DNA of 64,000 nucleotides, taken from JANQGH01 sp039819285 (GTDB taxonomy: Bacteria; Pseudomonadota; Alphaproteobacteria; DSM-16000; Inquilinaceae). The stretch's first letter is position 1. Every line of letters begins with the position of its first letter. The notes beneath the pieces were generated by a model. The model saw only the letters and a list, made by a program, of their open reading frames with translations, had not been told where the DNA came from and ran no database searches. The stretch is taken from positions 32,863 to 96,862 of the forward strand of contig JBCBSH010000001.1 of assembly GCA_039819285.1 (NCBI GenBank). Direction: 5' to 3'. The translations under genes and the position numbers were made by a program. Shown here piece after piece: positions 16,453-23,684 of the stretch.

Positions 16453-16776
16453 TCAGGGCATCGTGTCGCTCCCTTTTTCGCTGGCCAGGCGGCGGCTTTC
16501 TTTCTTGAGAGCTCGGCTTGGCGGGCAGACTTCTCTCAGGAATCCGCCGAGTGCAGACGACAGCGTGTCGCTGCGAAGGCCGTAGCGTATGAACTGACCC
16601 TCTCGCCTCCGCCAGACCAGCCCGGCATTCTCCAGAATTGTCAAATGCTTGGAGATTGAGGGTTGCGACATATCGAATCGGCTGGCGATCTCGCCCGCCG
16701 TTAGGTCGACATCAGACAGGTAGGCCAGGATACGCCTGCGTATCGTCGACGACAGAGCTTCGAAGACCCGTTCCAT
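16453..16776 (-). CDS. ArsR-family HTH repressor (second, stand-alone)
   Basis: A 107-residue winged-helix protein: MERVFEALSSTIRRRILAYL, LTAGEIASRFDMSQPSISKHLTILENAGLV, and a basic wing RRREGQFIRYGL. It resembles SdpR-like ArsR proteins without a metal site. ATG 16776 is chosen over longer forms because it starts the family domain and has GAGG and AAGAG elements upstream. It is divergent from the TIGR01777 epimerase gene (start 16891), with an AT-rich imperfect dyad between them, so that gene is a likely target along with the repressor itself. Confidence 0.87.
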   Translation of the reverse strand: MERVFEALSSTIRRRILAYLSDVDLTAGEIASRFDMSQPSISKHLTILENAGLVWRRREGQFIRYGLRSDTLSSALGGFLREVCPPSRALKKESRRLASEKGSDTMP

Positions 16777-16801
16777 CGGCTCTTGATCCTCATAGATATA
16801 T

Positions 16802-16821
16802 AGTTTATTAGTTAAATAACT
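16802..16821. promoter_or_regulatory. AT-rich imperfect dyad between ArsR and epimerase genes
   Basis: Half-sites AGTTTATTAG and TTAAATAACT agree at 7 of 10 inverted positions. It sits in a strikingly AT-rich stretch in otherwise GC-rich DNA, 26 bp before the repressor start and 70 bp before the divergent epimerase start, a typical ArsR operator location. Confidence 0.45.
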
Positions 16822-16890
16822 CTTGCTCTCTTTCTTAGCTGATTTAAGGCGCGAAGGAAAGCGTCTCGCAATCTCAAAGGGGAGGCCGCG

Positions 16891-17853
16891 ATGCAAAAGC
16901 ATGTCGTCATCGGAGGTGGATCAGGTTTCATTGGATCGGCACTCGCCAACTCATTGAGAGCCAGAGGGGATCGCGTCACGGTGATATCGCGCACGGCCGG
17001 GGTTGGTCGCATTACCTGGCAAGACTTGCGGCAAAACGGTCTTCCCAGATGTGACGCCGTTATCAATTTCGCCGGCCAGCACATCCTTAAGCCGACGCGT
17101 CGCTGGACCGACCGTTACAGAGATGAGGTCATTCGCTCGCGGGTTGAAACCACAAGACTTTTGGTCGATGCCATCAACGCGGCTGCACATCCGCCCGCGG
17201 TTTTTGCTTCCACAGCCGGAAAATGCTTCTACGGCTCGCGCGATGACATAACCGACGACGACTACCCTGAGCTTGATGAGGACAGTCAGCCGATGGGTAT
17301 GGACTTCCCCGCCGAGCTCGTTGCCTTGTGGGAGCGGGCGGCTGATCATTTGGACAACGAGCGTGTGCGTCATGTTCGGCTCAGGATCGGCATCGTCCTG
17401 GGGGCGGTTGAGCGAAAGTCAATGATCGGGCGGTTGTGGCAGGTGGGGAGAACTCGTGGGTTGCTGCCCTTGATACGTTTGCCGTTCTGTCTCGGAGTGG
17501 GAGCGATCTTGGGAACGGGCCGCCAGCCTTTCCCTTGGGTTCACATAGACGACATGGTGGGCATCGTATTGCATGTGATCGATAGGCGGGACGCGGTCGG
17601 CCGATACAACTGCGTGGCTCCTGGGATCGTGTCTAACGAGGAATTCACGCGTGCCTTTGCAAGCCGCCTACACCGACCGGTCACGTGGGCCGCCCCGTCC
17701 GCGTTGGTGACTGCGCTGGTCGGAAAGGAACGGGCCTCGATCCTGCTAAAGGGGCAACGCGTTCGCCCCAAGCGCACCTTGGAATTGGGTTATGTCTTTC
17801 GATATCCGAAGATCGATGATGCGCTGGATGATCTTATCCGCTTTGCAATCTGA
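16891..17853 (+). CDS. TIGR01777-type NAD-dependent epimerase-like protein (YfcH family)
   Basis: A 320-residue extended short-chain dehydrogenase-like protein. The dinucleotide motif is GGGSGFIGSAL (8-18), followed by VINFAGQHI, RWTDRYRDEVIRSRVETTRLL, STAGKCFYG and LRIGIVLG, and PFPWVHIDDMVGIVLHVI, a typical YfcH/SulA-related pattern. The active-site YxxxK is not clearly conserved, as is common in this family. The reaction is unknown. A GGGGAGG site precedes the ATG. It lies divergent from an ArsR repressor that may control it. Confidence 0.88.
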   Translation: MQKHVVIGGGSGFIGSALANSLRARGDRVTVISRTAGVGRITWQDLRQNGLPRCDAVINFAGQHILKPTRRWTDRYRDEVIRSRVETTRLLVDAINAAAHPPAVFASTAGKCFYGSRDDITDDDYPELDEDSQPMGMDFPAELVALWERAADHLDNERVRHVRLRIGIVLGAVERKSMIGRLWQVGRTRGLLPLIRLPFCLGVGAILGTGRQPFPWVHIDDMVGIVLHVIDRRDAVGRYNCVAPGIVSNEEFTRAFASRLHRPVTWAAPSALVTALVGKERASILLKGQRVRPKRTLELGYVFRYPKIDDALDDLIRFAI

Positions 17854-17858
17854 CACGC

Positions 17859-19625
17859 TTAGAACTGCTCCACCTTCAGCGCCATAACGCTTTCGGCACC
17901 TTCGATGATTGCCGGCAGCAGGGACACCGTCTGAGGCATCACCTGATCGGCAAAGAACAGGGCGGTGGCTCGCTTGGCCTCGGCAAAGTCCGGATTGGCG
18001 CCGTTGGACGTTGCGGCGGCGGCGCGGGCCATCAACCAGCCGCCGACGGTGATGGCGAACAGCTTCAGGTATGGGGCAGATACCGAAGCCGCGATTATCG
18101 GATTGTCTTTGCCCGTCCGGAGCAGCCAATCGGTCGCTGCGTGCAGATCGTCAAGGCTGGCCCGCAGGCGATCGGTGATGCGATTAATGGTTGACAGGCC
18201 ATCCAGCGGGGCCGCCATTTCGGCGATCAGCGCCTTGGCCGCAGCCCCGTCGTCGCGCAGGACCTTGCGAAACACCAGATCGTTGGCCTGGATGCCGTTG
18301 GTGCCTTCATAGATCGGCGTGATGCGGGCGTCGCGATAGTGCTGGGCGGCGCCGGTTTCCTCGATGAAGCCCATGCCGCCATGCACCTGAATGCCCAGCG
18401 AGGCGACTTCCACGCCCATATCGGTGCACCAGGCCTTGACCATCGGCGTCAGCAGATCGACCAGCGCGCCGGCCCGTTGCCGTTCGGCCTGGTCCGGGTG
18501 GCGCTTTGACCGGTCGAGCGCGCCGACGGCGTAGTAGGTCAGCGCGCGCCCGGCCTCGACCTGGGACCGCATGGCCATTAGCATACGCCGCACGTCGGGA
18601 TGGTGGATGATCGCAACCGCCCCGTCGCCGGGTCTCGTCACCGCGCGGGACTGCACGCGTGCCACGGCGTAGTCGCGGGCCTGCTGATACGCCCGCTCAC
18701 CGATCGCGACCCCCTGCAGGCCGACGGCCAGGCGCGCGTTGTTCATCATCGTGAACATGCAGGCCATGCCGCGATTTTCCTCGCCGACCAGCCAGCCCTG
18801 CGCGCCCTCGTTGTCGCCATAGGCCATCACCGCTGTGGGGCTGGCATGGATGCCCAGCTTGTGTTCCAGGCTGACGCAGCGCAGGTCGTTGCGCTGTCCT
18901 GGTGCGCCGTGGGCGTCCGGAATGAATTTGGGCACCACGAACAGGCTGATGCCCTTGGTGCCGTCCGGCGCGCCGGGCAGGCGGGCCAACACCAGATGAA
19001 TGATGTTGTCGGCCAGATCGTGCTCGCCATAGGTGATGTAGATCTTCTGGCCGGTGATGCGGTAGCTGCCGTCGCCATTCGGCACGGCCTTGGCGCGGAT
19101 TGCGCCGACGTCCGAACCGGCCTGCGGCTCGGTCAGGTTCATCGTGCCGGTCCATTCGCCGGAGATCAGCTTGTGCAGATACAGCGCCTTCTGTTCCTCG
19201 GTGCCGTGGGCCTCGATGGCCTCCACCGCCGCGACGTTCAGCGTAGGACACAAGCCGAACGACATGTTGGCGGCATGGATCTGCTCCATCACCGCCATGG
19301 CCACCGACCAGGGCAGCCCCTGGCCGCCATGATCGGGCGAAAACGGCATCGAATTCCAGCCATCATCCCGGTAGCGGGCGTAGGCCTCGCGGAAACCATC
19401 GGGCGTCCGTACGGCGCCGTTTTCAAGGATCGACGGGTGTTGGTCGCCGACTTGGTTGAGCGGCGCGATGACCTTGCCGGTCAGCTTGGCCGCCTCCTCA
19501 AGCACCGCGTCGACCAGTTCTGGCGAAGCGTCCTCAAAGCCAGGCAGCGTTGCCAGATCTGCGAGACCGGCGAATTCGGCGAGGGCGAACCGCATGTCCT
19601 GAAGCGGGGCGGTATATGCGCTCAT
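17859..19625 (-). CDS. Acyl-CoA dehydrogenase, long form with extra C-terminal domain
   Basis: A 588-residue flavoprotein that would introduce the alpha-beta double bond into acyl-CoA esters, passing electrons to ETF. Landmarks: N-terminal helix domain, MNLTEPQAGSDVGAIRAKA, KIYITYGEHDLADN, and the catalytic glutamate in the segment ITPIYEGTNGIQANDLV. The 130-residue C-terminal extension after that point matches the acyl-CoA dehydrogenase C-terminal domain group, often acting on long-chain or dicarboxylic substrates. No other beta-oxidation gene is adjacent; the substrate is not determined. Confidence 0.93.
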   Translation of the reverse strand: MSAYTAPLQDMRFALAEFAGLADLATLPGFEDASPELVDAVLEEAAKLTGKVIAPLNQVGDQHPSILENGAVRTPDGFREAYARYRDDGWNSMPFSPDHGGQGLPWSVAMAVMEQIHAANMSFGLCPTLNVAAVEAIEAHGTEEQKALYLHKLISGEWTGTMNLTEPQAGSDVGAIRAKAVPNGDGSYRITGQKIYITYGEHDLADNIIHLVLARLPGAPDGTKGISLFVVPKFIPDAHGAPGQRNDLRCVSLEHKLGIHASPTAVMAYGDNEGAQGWLVGEENRGMACMFTMMNNARLAVGLQGVAIGERAYQQARDYAVARVQSRAVTRPGDGAVAIIHHPDVRRMLMAMRSQVEAGRALTYYAVGALDRSKRHPDQAERQRAGALVDLLTPMVKAWCTDMGVEVASLGIQVHGGMGFIEETGAAQHYRDARITPIYEGTNGIQANDLVFRKVLRDDGAAAKALIAEMAAPLDGLSTINRITDRLRASLDDLHAATDWLLRTGKDNPIIAASVSAPYLKLFAITVGGWLMARAAAATSNGANPDFAEAKRATALFFADQVMPQTVSLLPAIIEGAESVMALKVEQF

Positions 19626-19658
19626 TCGGTCATCCTTGGTAACGGCGGTGCTGCCGGT

Positions 19659-20657
19659 TTACGACGCGGCTGCGGCAGAGGTAAGGGGTCTGGGCGCTGC
19701 GGCCCGCGTGAGGCGGTCGTTGATCGCTGCGCCCAGCCCCTGGTCCGGGATGGGTGCGACCGCAATGCCAGCGATGCCAGGCTGATCGAGCGCGCGCAGC
19801 ATGGCGAACAGGTTCGCGGCCGCTTCGTGCAGGTCGCCTTCGGTGCTCAGGTTTGCAATGCGGTCGCCCTTGCGTAGGTCTGGCCCGAAGGCCAGGTAGG
19901 CCTCACCGGGGCGCGGCTGGCTCGCATTCAGCCGCAAGGGCGCGCTGGGGGCGTAGTGGCTGGCAAGCTGGCCGGGCGATTTCGGCTGGTCGGTCTCGTC
20001 GCCGCTGGCGAGGGGGCCGATCAGGGCCTCCAGATCCTCCGCCGTAACCGACCCGGGTCGCAACAGTCGGGCAACGGGACCCGTCAGGTCGATGACCGTG
20101 CTCTCAAGACCGACAGCGCAACGGCCGCCGGCCAGGATCAGCGGAATGCGTCCGCCCAAGCTGTCGAGCACGTGTTGTGCCGTCGTCGGGCTGACCTGGC
20201 CGGACAGGTTGGCGCTTGGCGCCGCGATGGGCCTGCCGGATTCCGCCAGTAGGGATCTTGCCACTGGCCGCGCCGGAACGCGCATGGCAATGCTGTCCAA
20301 GCCAGCGCTGACCAGAAGCGAGGCCGGACTGTCTGGCCGTCGCGGCAAGACCAGGGTCAGCGGACCCGGCCAGAAGGTCGCCGCCAAGCGTCGCGCACGA
20401 TCGTCAAACGCCGCCAGCGTTTCCGCGATCTGCGGGCTTGCGACATGGACGATCAAGGGATTGAAGCGGGGCCGCTGCTTGGCGGCAAAGATCGCGGCTA
20501 CCGCCCGGTCGTCCGTGGCGTCGGCGCCCAAACCGTAGACCGTCTCCGTGGGAAAGGCGACCAGCTCGCCGGCGCGCAACAGGCGCGCGGCCTCGGCAAC
20601 CCCAGTGGGGCTGGCCGCGATCAGCCGCGTCTCCATGAGGCTCGAACCATCAGACAT
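19659..20657 (-). CDS. sua5: L-threonylcarbamoyladenylate synthase, Sua5 type
   Basis: A 332-residue enzyme making threonylcarbamoyl-AMP from threonine, bicarbonate and ATP for the t6A modification of tRNAs reading ANN codons. The YrdC domain shows GELVAFPTETVYGLGADA, KQRPRFNPLIVHV (KxRP) and APSANLSGQVSPT. The C-terminal part (from about residue 200) is the Sua5 domain that separates this long form from short TsaC. ATG 20657 is preferred; 20666 is a close alternative and longer forms would overrun the divergent parA promoter region. Confidence 0.93.
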   Translation of the reverse strand: MSDGSSLMETRLIAASPTGVAEAARLLRAGELVAFPTETVYGLGADATDDRAVAAIFAAKQRPRFNPLIVHVASPQIAETLAAFDDRARRLAATFWPGPLTLVLPRRPDSPASLLVSAGLDSIAMRVPARPVARSLLAESGRPIAAPSANLSGQVSPTTAQHVLDSLGGRIPLILAGGRCAVGLESTVIDLTGPVARLLRPGSVTAEDLEALIGPLASGDETDQPKSPGQLASHYAPSAPLRLNASQPRPGEAYLAFGPDLRKGDRIANLSTEGDLHEAAANLFAMLRALDQPGIAGIAVAPIPDQGLGAAINDRLTRAAAPRPLTSAAAAS

Positions 20658-20734
20658 GGTCGCCATATAGCGCGCCGGCGCGGTTTTGACCAACCCCGGC
20701 TGTCGATGAAGCAGGCGCGGCCAGGGTTGGCTGC

Positions 20735-20775
20735 TGCGGTGCAACATTGACTTGCGTTTGTCTTGTTGCGGTGCA
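20735..20775. repeat. Direct repeat in the sua5/parA divergent promoter region
   Basis: TGCGGTGCA occurs at 20735-20743 and 20767-20775, 32 bp apart, about three helical turns, 30-70 bp before the parA-like start. It could be a binding site, for example for autoregulation, but two 9-bp copies may be chance. Confidence 0.3.
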
Positions 20776-20805
20776 GTATGAACCTTTCGGGTGCGGAGAG
20801 CGGCC

Positions 20806-21432
20806 ATGGCAGGATCGGTTATCACGATCGCTCAGCAGAAGGGCGGGGCGGGCAAGACCACTTTGGCGGCCCATTTAGCGGTGGCGATGGCTCAATCCGG
20901 CCGGTCCGTCGCGATCATGGACATCGATCCGCAAGGCAGCCTGACGGCCTGGTCCCAGGCGCGGGGCGAGGCGGAGCCGGCGATTGCTGGCCATCAGGTC
21001 ACCGGTTGGCGCGCCGCCGGAGCCGTCGAACGGCTGGCGCGGGACTTCGATGTCGTGATCGTCGACAGCCCGCCGCACGCCGAAACGGAGGCTCGGATCG
21101 CCGTGCGCGCGGCCGATCTTGTCCTGGTGCCGGTACAGCCTAGCCCGATGGACTTTTGGGCCACAAAACCGACCATTGCCTTGGCGGCGGCGGAGAAGAC
21201 GGCGGTTCTGGTCGTCCTGAACCGCGTGCCCGCCCGTGCCAGGCTCGCGGATGAGATTACCGATCAGATGGATGAACTGGGCACCGATCTGGCCGTCGCG
21301 CGGATTGGCAACCGGATCGCTCTGGCGGCGGCCTTGATGAAGGGGCGCGGTGTCACCGAAACCCATCGACGCTCCATGGCGGCCGAAGAAATCGACGCCC
21401 TGGCTAAAGAGATCCTGACCCGGCTTCGTTAG
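20806..21432 (+). CDS. ParA-family ATPase
   Basis: A 208-residue deviant-Walker ATPase: KGGAGKTT (12-19) with the signature lysine, switch DIDPQGSLTAW (about 38-48), and VIVDSPPHAE (about 84-93). Length and the absence of an N-terminal DNA-binding extension fit the short ParA/MinD-like group that positions DNA or protein cargo in the cell. No parB-like gene is next to it, so it is more likely an orphan positioning protein than the chromosome ParA. GGAGAG precedes the ATG. The 3' end overlaps the convergent NCS2 permease gene by 29 bases. Confidence 0.9.
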   Translation: MAGSVITIAQQKGGAGKTTLAAHLAVAMAQSGRSVAIMDIDPQGSLTAWSQARGEAEPAIAGHQVTGWRAAGAVERLARDFDVVIVDSPPHAETEARIAVRAADLVLVPVQPSPMDFWATKPTIALAAAEKTAVLVVLNRVPARARLADEITDQMDELGTDLAVARIGNRIALAAALMKGRGVTETHRRSMAAEEIDALAKEILTRLR

Positions 21433-22864
21433 CGGGCTTGTCTGCAGCAGCCGTCGGTTCGGGCAAGATCAGCGTCAGCAGGATAGCCGTCAGGCCCGAC
21501 AGCGCTATGGGTGACCCGGTGACCGAACGCACGATTGCCGGCAATTCCTGAAAGGCATCGGGCACCAGTGCCGAGCCAAGCCCTAGACCCAACGAAACCG
21601 CTGCCACCAGCACGCGCTTTCGTGTGAAGGGCTCGGACGACAAGAGGCGGATGCCAGCGACGGCGATCGAGCCAAAAAGCACGACCATGGCCCCCCCGAT
21701 GACCGGTTGGGGGATCGCGACAAACAGGGCGCCAACGAAGGGAAACAGACCGAGCAGGACAAGGATCGGCGCAATGAACAACGCGATATGGCGGCTGGCG
21801 ATGCCGGTCAGTTGAATAACACCGTTGTTCTGGCCGAAGGTCGTGCTGGGAAAGCTGTTGAAGATCGCGGCGATCGCTGAGTTGACGCCGTCGCCCAGAA
21901 TGCCGCCCTGAATGCGCTTGAGGTAGGTCGGTCCTTCCACCGGCTCGCCCGCGATGACGGACGTCGCAGTCAGGTCGCCGGCTGCCTCGATGGCGGTGAT
22001 GAGATATAAAATCGCTATTGGAACAAAGAGTTCGATGCTAAAGTCAATTCCGTACTTTAACGGTGTTGGCATCGTGACGGCCGGTTGACTGGCGAGGCTG
22101 CTGAGATCCAAGAGCCCGGTCAGGGCCGCAATCGACGAGCCGATGAGAACGCCGATCAGAATGGCGGAGATCCTGATCAAGGGGCGGCGTTGGATGAAGG
22201 CGGCGATGATGATCGCCATGGTGACCCCGCCAATCGCCAGATTGCTCAGGCTGCCGAAGTCGGCCGCTCCGCTGCCGCCGGCGAGGCTGCTGAATCCGAC
22301 TTCGATCAGGCTCAGGCCAATTACGGTCACGACGACGCCGGTGACCGTCCGCGTGATAATGCGCCGGATCAGCGGTACGATCTGGCTGAGCCCGATTTCG
22401 ACCAGGCAGCCGACCAGGCATGTGCCGAAAATGGCCGCCAGCATGGCCTCGTCGCTGCTGCCTGCCGCGCGCATCGCCAGGCCGCCGCCAACAATGGTGG
22501 CCACGAAGGTGAAGCTCGTGCCCTGAAGGCAGAGCAGGCCGGACCCGACGGGGCCGATGCGGCGCGACTGAATAAAAGTGGCGACGCCGGAGACCATCAG
22601 CGCCATCGACACCAGATAGGCGCTTTCGGTGTCGTCGAGCTGCAGGCCGCGCGCGATCAGCAGCGGAACGATCGCGATTGCGAAAACACTGGCCATCAAG
22701 TGTTGTAGCGCCGCCAGCAGACTGCGCAGGGCATCTGGCCGATCGTTAAGCCGGTAAATCAGATCGCTGGCCGCGACCGAAAGGTTCGGTGGACCTTCGT
22801 TTGCGACGGGCGGACCTACTCGCTCTTCAGCGGTCGCCGGCGGCGTGTCGCGCCCAGTACTCAA
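21404..22864 (-). CDS. NCS2-family nucleobase permease (uracil/xanthine type)
   Basis: A 486-residue inner-membrane symporter with about 12-14 helices. Family stretches are LLAALQHLMASVFAIAIVPLLIARG near the start, the glutamate-bearing segment YLITAIEAAGDLTATS, the FNSFPSTTFGQNNGVIQLTG signature, and PQPVIGGAMVVLFG. These match xanthine/uracil permeases. The likely start is TTG 22864, overlapping the cysQ stop (TTGA) and in frame; no strong ribosome site is visible, so coupling to cysQ translation is expected. The 3' end overlaps parA by 29 bases. Exact nucleobase unknown. Confidence 0.9.
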   Translation of the reverse strand: MSTGRDTPPATAEERVGPPVANEGPPNLSVAASDLIYRLNDRPDALRSLLAALQHLMASVFAIAIVPLLIARGLQLDDTESAYLVSMALMVSGVATFIQSRRIGPVGSGLLCLQGTSFTFVATIVGGGLAMRAAGSSDEAMLAAIFGTCLVGCLVEIGLSQIVPLIRRIITRTVTGVVVTVIGLSLIEVGFSSLAGGSGAADFGSLSNLAIGGVTMAIIIAAFIQRRPLIRISAILIGVLIGSSIAALTGLLDLSSLASQPAVTMPTPLKYGIDFSIELFVPIAILYLITAIEAAGDLTATSVIAGEPVEGPTYLKRIQGGILGDGVNSAIAAIFNSFPSTTFGQNNGVIQLTGIASRHIALFIAPILVLLGLFPFVGALFVAIPQPVIGGAMVVLFGSIAVAGIRLLSSEPFTRKRVLVAAVSLGLGLGSALVPDAFQELPAIVRSVTGSPIALSGLTAILLTLILPEPTAAADKPANEAGSGSL

Positions 22865-23661
22865 CGCGTTGGGCGAATGGAAGGACAGCGCCCATAGGCC
22901 ACGAAATGGGGGTTGCGAAAGTCCTTCTTGGCGTATGCCATCGGCGCGCCGTCTAGCGTCTCGACCCGCCCTCCGGCAGCGGCGAGGACCGCCTGGCCCG
23001 CGGCGATATCCCATTCCATGGTGGGCCCCAAGCGCGGGTAGATATCGGCTTCGCCGGAAGCGACCAGGCAAAGCTTCAGCGAACTGCCGATCTGTCTCTG
23101 ATTGCTGACCTGGGCCGACTGCAAAAGCGCGTCCAGGGCCTGCTTGTCACCGTGGCTGCGGCTTGAGACAACCGTCAAGCCCGTCACCGGTGCTGGCCTG
23201 GCGATGATGGGTTCGTTCGTGCCGCCGGCCCAACGGCGATAGGCGCCGACGCCGCACAGGCCGCCATAGACGATATCGAGCGCAGGCGCGACCACGACAC
23301 CGAGGATGGGCTGGCCGTCGACGATCAAGGCGATGTTGACCGTGAATTCGCCCTTGCCGTCCTTACGGACGAACTCCTTCGTGCCGTCCAGCGGGTCGAC
23401 CAGCCAGAAGGGGCCGTCATCGGTTTCAGGCACGTGACCGGCCGAGGCTGCCTCCTCGGCCACCACGGGGGTCTCCGGCGTCAGGTCGGCCAGTCCCTTC
23501 AGAATGATCGCTTCGGCGGCCTGGTCCGCCTTCGTGACAGGGCTGCCGTCCGCCTTTGTGCCCGGCTGCACTTTGCCGTGATAGCGCAGCACTTCGTCGC
23601 CCGCTTGGCACGCTAGCTTGTCGACCCGGTCCAACAGGTCCGGTGTCGGTGGAACAGACAT
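22861..23661 (-). CDS. cysQ: 3'(2'),5'-bisphosphate nucleotidase
   Basis: A 266-residue magnesium-dependent phosphatase of the inositol monophosphatase fold that removes the 3' phosphate of PAP from sulfate assimilation. Metal-binding motifs are EEAASAG, WLVDPLDGTKEFV and the C-terminal MEWDIAAGQAVLAAAGG. The segment GEFTVNIALI and the overall length fit CysQ rather than SuhB. It is followed with a one-codon overlap by the NCS2 permease gene and preceded 24 bp upstream by the CoxL-like gene. Confidence 0.92.
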   Translation of the reverse strand: MSVPPTPDLLDRVDKLACQAGDEVLRYHGKVQPGTKADGSPVTKADQAAEAIILKGLADLTPETPVVAEEAASAGHVPETDDGPFWLVDPLDGTKEFVRKDGKGEFTVNIALIVDGQPILGVVVAPALDIVYGGLCGVGAYRRWAGGTNEPIIARPAPVTGLTVVSSRSHGDKQALDALLQSAQVSNQRQIGSSLKLCLVASGEADIYPRLGPTMEWDIAAGQAVLAAAGGRVETLDGAPMAYAKKDFRNPHFVAYGRCPSIRPTR

Positions 23662-23684
23662 CGCTCGTCGCTCGTTTTCCCGGA

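Noticed and set aside
18600..19877. 425-codon plus-strand frame opposite the acyl-CoA dehydrogenase
   Set aside because: Antisense of a well-supported enzyme; no recognisable motif.
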